Shown one piece after another: positions 9,401-18,805 of a stretch of 64,000 nt of DNA. The DNA comes from DATFVJ01 sp963727015 (GTDB taxonomy: Bacteria > Actinomycetota > Actinomycetes > Streptosporangiales > Streptosporangiaceae): assembly GCA_963727015.1 (NCBI GenBank), contig CAVSEV010000003.1:1-64000 (forward strand). The letters are read 5' to 3'. A program made the translations under genes and the position numbers. Position 1 is the stretch's first letter. Every line of letters begins with the position of its first letter. The notes under the pieces are model-generated. The model had not been told where the DNA came from, did not search any database, and saw nothing but the letters and a program-made list of their open reading frames with translations.

Positions 9401-9515
9401 AGGCCAGAAGCAGGCCTGCCGCGAGCGCACCCCCCAGCACCACGATGAGGATGTGCGTCAACCAGTTGCCACTTTCCAGTCGCCGGGATGGCCCGTATCT
9501 GCTGTCGTCTAGCAT
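9309..9515 (-). CDS. Small membrane protein ORF, doubtful
   Basis: A 68-residue frame with one clear hydrophobic helix (WLTHILIVVLGGALAAGLLL) after a charged start. It overlaps the LuxR remnant on the other strand. There is no strong ribosome binding site in front of the ATG at 9515 and no recognised family; it may be the N-terminus of a lost membrane-anchored protein. Confidence 0.25.
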   Translation of the reverse strand: MLDDSRYGPSRRLESGNWLTHILIVVLGGALAAGLLLAFNGRGPAAQAALLGMSSARSPRRAYRHARR

Positions 9516-9553
9516 CTGGCCAGTCAACCCAACGGGCCCCGACGGGGAGCCCG

Positions 9554-9673
9554 TCAACGCCGGGACGTCCGCTTCGGTGGCGGTAACCCGAGGGTGACCA
9601 GGAGATAGACGTGCAGGTCGGGGTGGGCGTGGGGCGCCTCGTTGGCCACGACGGTTCCCAGGAAGTGCGCCAT
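9554..9673 (-). CDS. Very small ORF overlapping the lipid kinase stop
   Basis: A 39-residue frame beginning MAHFLGTVVANEAPHAHP whose ATG overlaps the TGA of the lipid kinase (TGATG), the usual coupled arrangement. It has no recognisable domain and may be the head of a truncated second cistron. Confidence 0.25.
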   Translation of the reverse strand: MAHFLGTVVANEAPHAHPDLHVYLLVTLGLPPPKRTSRR

Positions 9674-10626
9674 CACGCGGGTGGGTAGCCCGGGAGGTGG
9701 AGGCGCGCTGATGGCGAGGCGCCCGGGTGGCGCGAGCAGATCCGGATCCGCAGCGCCGCCGGCCGGATAGCGAACCGCAGCGGCGGGCTGAGGTCCACCG
9801 CCTCGCCGTCAACCCCGGCGTGTACCGGTGCCGGGGCATTCACCTCCAGCCGCGGCGCGGTCCAAGCTCGCCCTGGAGAGTGCGGGCTGCCGCCGGGTGC
9901 GTCGAGGACGACGATGCCGAGCTGGCCGCTGTCCAGCGCCGGGCGGGTGCCTCCGACCAGCGGGCGATCGAGCGCGTAGGGGTTGTTCGACACGAGCACG
10001 ACGGCGAGATGACGGTGCTCGCGCCCCAGGTCGTCGGCCAGGCGCAGCGCAGGCGCCTCCGTGCTCGGCCCCATCACCTCATCCGCGGTCTGCAGGAGCG
10101 TGCGCACCTTGGCATCGCGGTAGGCCGGGCTGCGGACCGCCTCGCCGTAGATGCCAAGCGAGACGTTGTTGACGAATGCGCGGCCGTTCACCTCTGCCAT
10201 GTCGATCTGGCGCTCGACCCCGCCGGTGAGCGCGTCCAGAGCGCCGGCCAGGTCGTGCCGGTCCACGCCCACGTCGAGCGCGAAGTGGTTGCGCGTCCCG
10301 GCCGGGACGCACACGAACGGGATCCCTTGCGCAGCCGCGACTGTGGCCACGACCGCCAGCGACCCGTCACCACCGGCCATCCCGAGCGCGTCTGCGCCGG
10401 CCGCCACGGTCTGATGGGCCAGCGCTGCCAAGTTCTGGCCCGGGGCGAGGATGATGGCCTCGATCCCCTTGGCGCGCGCCTGCTCGGCAACCCCGGCGCG
10501 TGCGGCCTTGCCGTCACCCGACCTCGGGTTGACAAACAACACTGGCTGGCGCGGCGGATCAGCGGGCCGCCAGCCATGACCTGACAGCTGGTGCTTGGAC
10601 GGGTTCATCGCGGGCGCGGGAGGCAT
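9673..10626 (-). CDS. Diacylglycerol kinase family lipid kinase
   Basis: A 317-residue cytoplasmic enzyme of the DAGK_cat/YegS fold. The start PVLFVNPRSGDGKA is the nucleotide-binding entry, followed by the signature AGGDGSLAVVATVAAAQGIPFVCVPAGTRN split over residues about 82-115. The GGDGS loop binds ATP and the GTxN motif follows. The C-terminal beta-sandwich holds NNVSLGIYGEAVR, VLVSNNPYAL and VDGEAVDLSPPL, all conserved in bacterial sphingosine/diacylglycerol kinases. It should phosphorylate a lipid hydroxyl; the exact lipid is not predictable. ATG codons at 10626 and 10608 are both possible. The TetR regulator lies upstream on the same strand but 145 nt away, so co-transcription is uncertain. 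Confidence 0.9.
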   Translation of the reverse strand: MPPAPAMNPSKHQLSGHGWRPADPPRQPVLFVNPRSGDGKAARAGVAEQARAKGIEAIILAPGQNLAALAHQTVAAGADALGMAGGDGSLAVVATVAAAQGIPFVCVPAGTRNHFALDVGVDRHDLAGALDALTGGVERQIDMAEVNGRAFVNNVSLGIYGEAVRSPAYRDAKVRTLLQTADEVMGPSTEAPALRLADDLGREHRHLAVVLVSNNPYALDRPLVGGTRPALDSGQLGIVVLDAPGGSPHSPGRAWTAPRLEVNAPAPVHAGVDGEAVDLSPPLRFAIRPAALRIRICSRHPGASPSARLHLPGYPPA

Positions 10627-10771
10627 GGACGAATCACGATGCTGGCATCAGGTGCCGGCCAACGTACCTCTTCACACTTAGTATCCCCGGGCCTGCGATC
10701 CCCGCGCCCGCAGCGGCCCGGCGACCCGGCGTTGCTGACCGGGAATGCGGTCGTCGGCATCGTCGCGGGCG

Positions 10772-11428
10772 TTACCACGTGCCGGTGTCCGGGAGGGGGA
10801 GGGCGGCGAGGCGGGCGGCTTCGGGGGCGGGGACGCCGAGCAGGCGCAGCACGGCCTCGGCGAGGTGGTCGGCGGAGGCCTCGGTGATGCGGTCGGGGTG
10901 CCGCTGGCGTATCCGGAAGAGCCCGAGCATGCCGCCGGCCGCGGCGCTGAGCGCGATCTCGGCATCGGGAACGGTGAACCGGCCCGCGGCCTGCCCGGCC
11001 TGAATGTCGCGCAGCGTGCGCGGCGCCAGGCCGTGGGGGGAGTCCAGGATGTCGAGGCCGGTGCCGGTGAGGAACCCGGCGATCTCCGGGTGGGTCCAGC
11101 CGAGCCGCCCGGTGATCCGCGTGCCCACGGCGAACAGCTCCGCCGGGTCGGTGATGCCGGCGCTGCCGCGGTCGATCATCTGCCCCCAGCGTTCCAGCAC
11201 CTCCTCCGAGGCGGTCTGGAACAGCTGCTCCTTGCTGTCGAAGTGGTTGTAGAACGACCCGAAGCCGATGTCGGCCTCCTCGGTGATCTCCTGGATGCTC
11301 GCCCGGTCCCCGCGGCCCTCGGCGATCAGCCGTACCGCGGCGTCGATGAGGGCCCGCCGGGTCCGGGCCTTGCGCCGGTCCAGCCGCGATACCCTCGGCG
11401 CGCCGGCTGCCGATGCTGCCTCTGCCAT
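10772..11428 (-). CDS. TetR-family transcriptional regulator
   Basis: A 218-residue regulator. The N-terminal helix-turn-helix spans about residues 18-65: TRRALIDAAVRLIAEGRG, SIQEITEEADIGFGSFYNHF and DSKEQLF, the canonical TetR recognition helix. The remaining residues are helical and ligand-binding. The ATG at 11428 has GGGAGGAG 8 nt upstream; a longer in-frame start exists but lacks a site. Its target is not evident: the lipid kinase gene is downstream and a truncated DUF2252 gene upstream. The roughly 290 nt in front (11429-11716) contain an AT-rich patch around 11555-11590 where its promoter may lie, and no gene. Confidence 0.9.
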   Translation of the reverse strand: MAEAASAAGAPRVSRLDRRKARTRRALIDAAVRLIAEGRGDRASIQEITEEADIGFGSFYNHFDSKEQLFQTASEEVLERWGQMIDRGSAGITDPAELFAVGTRITGRLGWTHPEIAGFLTGTGLDILDSPHGLAPRTLRDIQAGQAAGRFTVPDAEIALSAAAGGMLGLFRIRQRHPDRITEASADHLAEAVLRLLGVPAPEAARLAALPLPDTGTW

Positions 11429-11716
11429 CACTGCTCCTCCCGCCGTTCCGCCTAGCACATTAGCGGCCACGGTTCCTGGTCATTAGCCAGCCCGCGGCCG
11501 CCGCTGCCAAGCGGTGCTCGGCAATCCATCTCGATGGCATTGCAATCAGTGCTGATAACTTATGACAATGTTGATCGTACCAGATACGAGGTCGATACGC
11601 ATCTCCGCTTCCGGGTCCTGTGTCTCGGCGTGGCGAGAGAAGGATCCCGCGGGGCTACGCAATGGAGCGCTCTAGCTCCTGGGGTGCGACTGGTCCTGCC
11701 TGGGCCAGGAGCCACG

Positions 11717-12430
11717 TCACCAGCAGGCCGAAGACGAACCCGTGCGGGCCTTCGCCATCTGAGCCTTGGTCTGGCGCACCGCCTTCTTGGGCAGCTCAGA
11801 TTTGAGCTGGGCGAGGGCGTCTTCGACGTCGAAGCGGGCGTACCAGACGCCCAGGATCGACATGGCGGCGAATTCTCGCATCGCGGCGCGGTAAGCCCCC
11901 GCGGTCGCCAGAGCAACCTGGCGCCGTTTCTTGGTCGTCACACCGGTGTCGCGGCCTGCCACGGCCATGCTCGCCACCAGCCGCTTGATGTCCCACTCGA
12001 ACGGGCCCGGCAGCGTCTCGTCGAAGTCGTTGAGATCGAAGACCAGCCGCCGTTCGGGTGAGGCGAAGGCGCCGAAGTTCGACAGGTGAGCATCACCGCA
12101 CAACTGCACCCGGAGCCCTGAGGACCTCGGACCGGCCAGGTCGGCAGCCATCGCCAGCGCGGCACCCCGGTAGTAGGTGAACGGCGACACCAGCATCCGT
12201 CCGTGGCGCACCGCGACCAGCTCCGGCACGCGGGACTCGGCCTGGCCCAGGAGCAGCCCTATCGGGTCCCTGGATGCCGCAGGAGAGAAGTCCCGGTGGG
12301 ATGCCAGCGGGGCCAGCTGGCGGGCCGCCTTGCCTGCCGCGGCGCTTTGCTCACGAACCGGATGCGCACCGAGGCCGGTTGTCTTGCGCCCGCCCGCCCC
12401 GGGTGAGGCGGGCTTTGTCCTTGCCGCCAT
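11717..12430 (-). pseudogene. DUF2252 protein, C-terminally truncated
   Basis: 237 residues matching the first half of DUF2252 proteins, which are usually around 430-450 residues and have a kinase-like fold. Conserved parts seen are VPELVAVRHGRMLVSPF, RGAALAMAADLAG, VQLCGDAHLSNFGAFASP and DLNDFDETLPGPFEWDIKRL. After QMAKARTG the frame ends at an early stop and the C-terminal half is not found in any frame downstream. The protein is probably inactive. Confidence 0.75.
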
Positions 12431-12466
12431 CTATCGGACATTAGCACCGGGCTCCGCTGGCGACCG

Positions 12467-13136
12467 TCAGCCGGTGACCTGGAGGTCGGCGCGAACGTCG
12501 ATGACCCCGGCGGCCATCCACGCGGCCTCGAGCACTGCGTCGTGTTCGGCCCAGGTGCGGACATGGCCGGTCAGCGTGATGATGCCGTCCTCGGTGTCCG
12601 CCGTCGCGTCGCTGCCGTCGGGGACCGCCGCGGAGCGGTCTAGCGCCTCCTGGACGTGCAGGTCGACGTCGACCGGATCGATGAGGTAGCTGATCTCGAT
12701 TTCGTCGATGACGTTGCGCACACCGGTCACGCTGGCGACGGCCGCTTCGGCGGCAGCTCGCTCCGTGCCGTAGGACACGGTCCCGGTCAGGGTAATGTCC
12801 CCGTCCTCGGCAGTCGCCTCGACGGTGTCCGGCACGGTGATGTTGGCCGCGAGCGCGTTGTTCACCGCGGTGGCCAGCTTCACGTCATCGCGGTAGTCGC
12901 CTTCCGGCAGCACCACCTCCAGGTGGTTGTGCACGCCGGTCACCCCGGCGACCCGCCGCGCGGCGGCGGCCGCCTCCAGGTACTGCGGGTAGCTCGGCAC
13001 GGTGCCCGGTGAGGGTCACGTCTCCGGCGATGTTCCGGACGGTGATATCCGCGGCGTCGACCATCGGGTCGAAGCCGAGCTCCTTTTCGACCGCCGCGCG
13101 GACGTCCTTGGTCTTGCTCACTGGATCCTTGCCCAT
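12467..13136 (-). CDS. BON-domain protein with a single frameshift
   Basis: Two frames join into one protein of about 222 residues with three BON domains. The first begins at the ATG at 13136 (good GGAAAGGA site) and runs VRAAVEKELGFDPMVDAADI to NIAGDVTLTG. The second and third, in the next frame down to 12467, contain VKLATAVNNALAANITVPD, ITLTGTVSYGTERAAAEA and IITLTGHVRTWAEHDAV. BON domains bind phospholipid or act in envelope stress proteins such as OsmY. The join is a GGG run near 13006: removing one G restores TGTVPSYPQYLEA. This could be a real mutation or a sequencing error. It has no signal peptide. Confidence 0.75.
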
Positions 13137-13433
13137 TGCCTGAATCCTTTCCCAGGGCGAATGAGGATCGCCAGTCGTAACCCGGCGGAAGCTAACATTC
13201 TCGCCCGGCGGGCCGTAAGGGACGAAGGGCCCTGGGTAACTGGGACCGATAGTCCTTGGTTTCCTCATTGCCGACGAACATGCTGGACCGCGATGTGAAG
13301 AGGCCTCCGGGCAGCACAGTGCGCCGCAGGTCACTAGCGTGAGGACCCTCGGACGGCGGCTCGCTGGGCATCAGCCTCACGGCCCAGGGCTCAGCAGGTG
13401 CGTTCGTTGAGGCTCCGAAGCCAGGAGACGGTC

Positions 13434-13703
13434 GTGAGCAAACATCCCAGGCGCGAGTCGCCGGCAAAGGCCGCAAGGGCCCAGGCGGAGGCAAGGACCC
13501 AGGCACAGGCCGCGAGGGCCCAGGCGGAGGCCGCGCAGGCCCAGGCCGACCTGGCCGAGGCTAAGGCGAAGGTGGCTAAGGAGCAGGACGCGGCAATCGC
13601 CAGGGCCTTGCAGGAGGATGACGAGGCACGCCGGCAAGCCGACCTGAAGGAGGTCGCTGAGAAAGAGGCCGAGGCCGTGCCGGACTGGCCACCCGATCCC
13701 TGA
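13434..13703 (+). CDS. Small Ala/Gln/Glu-rich coiled-coil protein
   Basis: An 89-residue protein from a GTG with AGGAGA 5 nt upstream. Residues 8-75 are an almost uninterrupted charged helix made of imperfect AQAEAxxAQA units, ending in EAEAVPDWPPDP. No domain is recognised. The repeats are visible in the DNA as 'gcccaggcggaggc' variants between 13478 and 13550. Possibly a small nucleoid- or membrane-associated helix protein. Confidence 0.55.
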   Translation: MSKHPRRESPAKAARAQAEARTQAQAARAQAEAAQAQADLAEAKAKVAKEQDAAIARALQEDDEARRQADLKEVAEKEAEAVPDWPPDP

Positions 13704-13850
13704 CAGCGGCGTGAAGACGGCGCCAGTCGGCGGAAGTGGCACGCGAGCTGACCCGTCGGCATCCCCCGCGACACCCCCCCGGCCGCGTTCACGCGCGGCG
13801 AGGCAGGATGATCACCGCGGAACCGGTGGCCAGGGACCTGAATGGCGGTG

Positions 13851-14690
13851 TCAGGCAGCCGATCCGGTCGGCGTGCCGGCCCGCCGGGCGAGGATCTGGC
13901 TGAGCGCATCTGGCGGTGGCCGCAGGCAGGTGCAGCGCGGGTCGCGGTAGTCGCCGTCGAGGTGGCCGATCCGCAGCGCGTCGAGCGGGACGTCCGCTTC
14001 CGCGGCGAGCTGCCCGGCTGCCTGGCACCGCGCCTGGCCGTCCCCGCCGGCGATGAGCAGGAACCGGCCCGGCGCGACGAGGTCCTTGACCGGGCGGCGG
14101 TTGCCGTCCTCGTCGTCGATCCATGCGTGCGGCAGCGGGGCGCCAGGGCGGGTGGACGGCTGATACACGCGGATGTCGTCGGCCGGCGCCGGCGCGGCGC
14201 TGCCGTCGGGCGCCACGGCAGCGGATTGGTAGCTGTAGCCGTACTCGATGTTGAGCTCGCTGAACTCCATTGACTGCGCGCGCATCGCCCGCAGCACGCC
14301 CGAGCGGTGCCCGGCGTCCTGCGGCCGGCCGCTCCACATCCGGCGCAGCTGCTGCATGTTCTGCTCGGGCGTGTTCTCATGAGAGACGCCGAGCGCCGCG
14401 CCGATCGCGAAATGGTTGAGCGCGTTCTCCAGCGAGCGCTGCGCGTTGCGCTGATCCACCGGGCGCCGCTCGGCTTCGTAGGTGTCCAGCAGGGCCGGTG
14501 ACGCGTGGCCGGCCAGGACCAGCGCCACATTCCAGCACAGGTTCTGCGCGTCGTGGATCGCACTGGTCAGTCCCAGCCCACCGGTGGGCGGGTGGCGGTG
14601 CGCCGCGTCCCCCACCAGCAATACCCGGTCGGCCCGGGACGGCCCTGCTGCCGGTGGGGCCCGGATGCCTGAGCCTGGGCCTTGCGGCAT
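13851..14690 (-). pseudogene. FAD-dependent aromatic hydroxylase, N-terminally truncated
   Basis: A frame of about 279 residues matching only the C-terminal half of phenol/2,4-dichlorophenol-type hydroxylases. It starts just ahead of the FAD ribityl-binding motif VLLVGDAAHRHPPTGGLGL followed by AIHDAQNLCWNVALVL and TYEAERRPVDQRN, then the thioredoxin-like C-terminal domain. The N-terminal GxGxxG Rossmann part (about 290 residues) is missing; upstream lies the promoter region of the divergent dioxygenase operon. It probably once belonged to the same aromatic pathway. Confidence 0.75.
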
Positions 14691-14708
14691 ACACCCGCGC
14701 CATCGGAC

Positions 14709-14745
14709 TTGACGATCGGTTCATCATATCTGATAATTTATATCA
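14709..14745 (+). promoter_or_regulatory. Promoter and possible operator of the aromatic operon
   Basis: TTGACG at 14709-14714 and GATAAT at 14732-14737 are separated by exactly 17 nt, close to the housekeeping sigma consensus. A short inverted repeat TGATA-ATTTA-TATCA (14731-14745) covers the -10 box, a likely operator. The AT-rich patch stands out from its surroundings. The first gene starts about 50 nt downstream. Confidence 0.65.
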
Positions 14746-14795
14746 AGACTGATTGACGCTGACAGAAAGTCAGGCAGATGAAGGAGCCGATCGTG

Positions 14796-15948
14796 ATGAA
14801 ACAGGACAGCCAGACGGAGGTCCGGACCCGCCCGGGGCAGGCCGGGGACCCGCACCGTTCGCTGCACAGCGAGACCGGCGCGCTGCCCGGGGAGCACCCC
14901 GGGCGGTCGAGGAATCCCCTGGTCAAGGTGGTAGGGCTGGCCTGGCTGGAGTTCGAGAAGCCGGACCTGGACCGCGCCGGGCGGTTCGGCACCGACTTCG
15001 GCTTCACCATTGCCGACCGGACCCCGGAGACGCTGCTGCTGCGCGGCCGGCAGGCGGCTGCCGCGTGCCTGGTGATCCGCCGCGGTCCGCGGCCCCGTTT
15101 CGCCGGGGTCACGTTCCAGGCCGCGGCCCGGGACGACCTGGACCGGCTGGCCCGCGGCACCGGCGGGACGGTCGCGGCGCACTGGGGCGGCCACGGCGTC
15201 CTGCTGCGGGACCCGAGCGGGTTCCCGGTGCGCGTGGTGCACGGTGTCCCGGAACTGCCCGCGCTGCCCGAACGCGCCTCGCTGCCGCTGAACTTCGGGT
15301 CCGAGCCGGTGCGGGTCAATGCCACCCAGCGGTCGGCCCGGCGGCCGGCGGAGATCCAGCGGCTGGGCCACGTGGTGCTGGGCACCACCCGGTTCGGCGC
15401 GGCGCTGGACTGGTACCTGGACACGCTCGGGCTGATCGTCAGCGACTTCCTGTACCTGGACGGGCAGCGCGACCGCGGCCCGGCGATGGCGTTCATCCGC
15501 TGCGACCTGGGCAGCGTTCCCGCCGACCACCACACCCTGGCCATGGCCCTGCAGCCGCACACGGGCTACCTGCACTCGGCCTACGAGCTCACCGACCTGG
15601 ACGAGGTCGCCGCCAGCGGGCAGTACCTGCGCGAGCAAGGGTACCGGCACGCGTGGGGCCTGGGCCTGGCACATCCAGGGCAGCCAGATCTTCGACTACT
15701 GGCGCGACCCGGACCGGGCGATGTTCGAGCACTACACCGATGGCGACGTGTTCGACGCCGCGATGGAACCCGGCTGGGCCCCGCTGTCGGTCAGCGGCCT
15801 GGCCCAGTGGGGGCCGAGGGCGACGGCGGAGTTCACCGGCGCCAAGGACCCGCGGATCGTCGTCGCGGCGATCAAGGCCCTGCGCGAGGAGGGCAACGAG
15901 ATCGACCTGCCTGCGCTGCGTGGGCTGATCAAGGCGATGGGCTCATGA
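14796..15948 (+). CDS. Extradiol ring-cleavage dioxygenase (VOC superfamily), frameshifted
   Basis: A protein of about 383 residues in two frames, first gene of the aromatic operon. The first VOC domain covers VVGLAWLEFEKPDLDRAGRF to VLLRDPSGFPVRVVHGVPEL. The second begins RLGHVVLGTTRFGAALDWY, where His is the first iron ligand, and continues through DHHTLAMAL, SAYELTDLDEVAASGQYLRE and, in the other frame, HIQGSQIFDYWRDPD and MFEHYTDGDVF, which holds the Glu ligand. The switch is near 15675, where one extra base breaks HAWG-GRHIQGSQ. The ATG at 14796 follows AAGGAG. It resembles catechol or dihydroxybiphenyl dioxygenases that cut next to the diol. If the frameshift is real the enzyme is dead; if not, it is a complete pathway enzyme. 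Confidence 0.8.
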
Positions 15949-16913
15949 GCGCCCGCCTGGCCCGGACCGCGGACGGCTGGTGGGTCGTGACCCCGGCCGG
16001 GCTGGTCCGGCTGGACCTGCCCGCCACCACGACCGCCGGGCTGCTCGCCGACCGGGCGGCCCTGGCCGCGGCGATCGAGGCCGCGCAGGCAGCCGCGGCC
16101 GCCGCGCCGCGGGATGCGGTGCCCGCCGAGTCCCTGGACCTGCTCAGCCCGGTGACCGCCCCGGCCCGGATAGTGGCGCAGGCGGTAAATTACCGGTCCC
16201 ACGCGATCGACTCCGGGTTTGACCCGGGCACGGTCCCGCCGGTGTTCTTCCGCAAGGCCTCGCATTCCCTCACCGGGCCGGCCGGGGACATCATCCGGCC
16301 GGACGGAGTCGGGTTCCTGGACTACGAGGTGGAGCTCGGCCTGGTCATCGGGGCGGACCTGCCGGTGGGCACCACGGTGACCGGGGCGGACCTGGCCCGG
16401 TACGTCGCCGCCCTCGTGGTCGCCGATGACGTCAGCGCCCGGCAGATCCAGCTCACCAAGACCCAGTTCTACGAGGCCAAGTCCTACCCGACCTTCACCC
16501 CGGTGGGTCCCTGGCTGACGCTGGTGGACGCGGCGGACCTGGCCCGGCTGAGCTCGCTGCGGCTGACGCTGTCGGTGAACGGGCAGGTGCGGCAGGACAG
16601 CACCGCGGCGGACATGATCGTCCACCCGGCGCAGGCGCTGACCCTGCTGTCCCGGTTCCAGCCGATCGGCCCGGGCGACCTGCTGCTGACCGGCACGCCC
16701 GGCGGCACCGCGCTCAAGGCCCCGGCCAAGCTGGCCGGGACGATCGCCGGGCTTTTGCCGCCTGCCACCCGCTGGAGGCTGTTCTTCAAGCGGGAGGCGG
16801 CCAACCCGCGCTACCTGCGGGATGGCGACGTCGTCACCGCGATGATCGCCTCGCCCGACGGGCAACTCGACCTCGGCACCCAGCGCAACACCGTTGCCGG
16901 GAAGGCGTCATGA
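15945..16913 (+). CDS. Fumarylacetoacetate hydrolase family protein
   Basis: A 322-residue enzyme of the FAH fold. The conserved core has ARIVAQAVNYRSHAID, PPVFFRKASHSLTGPAG, the metal-ligand segment DYEVELGLVIGADLP, VVADDVSARQIQ and the C-terminal GDLLLTGTPGGTA. In meta-cleavage pathways these proteins hydrolyse or hydrate/decarboxylate the ring-fission product made by an extradiol dioxygenase. The ATG overlaps the dioxygenase stop (ATGA), and the TGA overlaps the next start in the same way, so the three genes are translationally coupled. Confidence 0.9.
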   Translation: MSARLARTADGWWVVTPAGLVRLDLPATTTAGLLADRAALAAAIEAAQAAAAAAPRDAVPAESLDLLSPVTAPARIVAQAVNYRSHAIDSGFDPGTVPPVFFRKASHSLTGPAGDIIRPDGVGFLDYEVELGLVIGADLPVGTTVTGADLARYVAALVVADDVSARQIQLTKTQFYEAKSYPTFTPVGPWLTLVDAADLARLSSLRLTLSVNGQVRQDSTAADMIVHPAQALTLLSRFQPIGPGDLLLTGTPGGTALKAPAKLAGTIAGLLPPATRWRLFFKREAANPRYLRDGDVVTAMIASPDGQLDLGTQRNTVAGKAS

Positions 16914-18784
16914 GCGCCGCCGAGGTCCTGCCGCGGCCGGAGTCGACCTACCAGCTGCTGCTGGACGCGGCCGGTGCCTGGCCCGACGGCATCGCCACGC
17001 AGTGGATCCCCGACCCTAGTGATCACACCCGCTGCCTGGCCTGGACCTACGCCGAGCTGGCGGGCGTGGTGACGCGCATTGCCAACGCGCTGACCGCCCT
17101 GGGGGTGCGGCGCGAGGACGCGGTGACGCTCAGCAGCGTCAACACCTCGATGCTCTACGCCGCCACGCTGGCCGCGCAGGCCGTCGGGATCGCTGCCCCG
17201 GTCAACCCCGCGCTCAGCGGCGAGCGGATCGCTGAGCTGATCCGCCGGACGGGATCACGGGTCCTGGTCGCGGCCGGGCCGGAGCTGGACCCGCAGCTGT
17301 GGCAGCGGCTGCTCGGGGTTGCCCGCCAGGCGGGGATGACCGCCGTCCTCGCGCTGCGACCTGACGGCGAGCACGGTGACCCGCCCGACCTGACCGGTGG
17401 CGCGGCCGCCGGCGGAGCCCCGGGCAGCGCCGGGGCGGTGGTGGCCTACCTGGACGACGTGATCGACGGGCAGCCGACCGGCTACCTGGCCGGCGCGGAC
17501 CTGCCGAAGGCAGAAGATCTCGCCGCGGTCATGCACACCGGAGGGACCACCGGCGCTCCGAAGATCGCCGCGCACACCCACGCCAACCAGCTCGCCTGCG
17601 GCCAGGACATCGCCTTGAGCAGCGGGCTGGCTCCAGGGGCAGGAGTACTCGGCGGGCTGCCGCTGTTCCACGTCAACGCCCTGATCGTCACCGGCATCGC
17701 CCCGATGTTCAGCGGCACCCGGGTGGTGTGGCCGGGCCCGGCGGGCTACCGCGACAAGGCCCTGTACACAAGGTCCTGGCAGATCATCGAGCACTACCAG
17801 ATCGCGGCGATGTCCGCCGTACCCACCGTTTACGCCACCCTGGCCCAGGTTCCGGTCGACGCCGACATCAGCACGCTGCGGCTGCCGATCGTGGGCGCGT
17901 CCCCGCTGCCGTCGTCGGTGCGCGAGGACTTCGCCCGGCACACCGGGCGGCGCCTGCTGGAGGGCTACGGGCTCACCGAGGCGACCTGCGCCAGCACCTG
18001 GACCAGGCCGGGCGAGGAACGGCCCGGGTCGGTCGGCCGCGCGCTGCCCGGCCAGCAGGTAAAAGCCGTCCGGATCGGCGACGACGGGTCCTGGGCCGAC
18101 TGCACGCCGGGCGAGACCGGCGTGCTGGCGATCGGCGGGCCCGCCGTGTTCGCCGGCTACGTCACCGACCCGCGCCTCGGCGGCCCCCGGGTGAGCCGGG
18201 AGGGCGCCGTCCGGGACGGCTGGCTGGACACGGGCGACCTCGGCAGCGTCGACGCCGACGGCTTCGTCTCCCTCACCGGGCGGGCCAAGGACCTGATCAT
18301 CCGCGGCGGCCACAACATCGATCCCCGGGTGATCGAGATTGCGCTGCTGCGTCATCCCGGCGTCCGCGGCGCAATTGCCGTCGGGCGCCCGGACCGGCAC
18401 TCCGGCGAGGTCCCGGTGGCCTACGTCGTCCCCGCCCACCCCGGCCGGTTCGACGAGGCCGACCTGCTGGCGTGGGCCGCCACCGCCATCGGCGAGCCCG
18501 CAGCCCGGCCGAAGCGCATCTACCCGATCACCGCGATCCCGGTCACCGCGGTGGGCAAGCACTTCAAGCCCGCGCTGATCGCCGACGCCGCCATCCGCGC
18601 CATCACCGAGGCCCTGGCCGCGGCGGGCGTGGCGGATGCCAGGGCCACCGCGGCGCACGAAGACGGACGGCTGGTCGTCACCGTGACCGGCGCCGACCCC
18701 GGCCAGGTCCGCGACGCCGTCGCCGGATTCGCCCTCACCGTCCGCTCCGGGCCGTCGCCCGCCGCCCAGACCACCGCGAAGTGA
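16910..18784 (+). CDS. Acyl-CoA synthetase / AMP-dependent acid-CoA ligase
   Basis: A 624-residue ANL-family enzyme that adenylates an acid and transfers it to CoA. The P-loop is MHTGGTTGAPKIAAHTHANQ near residue 205. Further motifs are YGLTEATCAS (A5), DGWLDTGDLGSVDADGFVSL (A7-like), GRAKDLIIRGGHNIDP (A8) and the catalytic-lysine region TAVGKHFKPAL near residue 550. An extra 55-60 residues follow the usual end. The context suggests an aromatic or ring-cleavage-derived acid as substrate. It overlaps the FAH gene by 4 nt. Confidence 0.92.
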   Translation: MSAAEVLPRPESTYQLLLDAAGAWPDGIATQWIPDPSDHTRCLAWTYAELAGVVTRIANALTALGVRREDAVTLSSVNTSMLYAATLAAQAVGIAAPVNPALSGERIAELIRRTGSRVLVAAGPELDPQLWQRLLGVARQAGMTAVLALRPDGEHGDPPDLTGGAAAGGAPGSAGAVVAYLDDVIDGQPTGYLAGADLPKAEDLAAVMHTGGTTGAPKIAAHTHANQLACGQDIALSSGLAPGAGVLGGLPLFHVNALIVTGIAPMFSGTRVVWPGPAGYRDKALYTRSWQIIEHYQIAAMSAVPTVYATLAQVPVDADISTLRLPIVGASPLPSSVREDFARHTGRRLLEGYGLTEATCASTWTRPGEERPGSVGRALPGQQVKAVRIGDDGSWADCTPGETGVLAIGGPAVFAGYVTDPRLGGPRVSREGAVRDGWLDTGDLGSVDADGFVSLTGRAKDLIIRGGHNIDPRVIEIALLRHPGVRGAIAVGRPDRHSGEVPVAYVVPAHPGRFDEADLLAWAATAIGEPAARPKRIYPITAIPVTAVGKHFKPALIADAAIRAITEALAAAGVADARATAAHEDGRLVVTVTGADPGQVRDAVAGFALTVRSGPSPAAQTTAK

Positions 18785-18805
18785 CCCGCAGAAAGAGACA
18801 CGACC

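Noticed and set aside
15732..16865. Minus-strand frame of 377 codons
   Set aside because: Antisense to the FAH gene, low-complexity Arg/Gly/Gln product, no recognisable motif.
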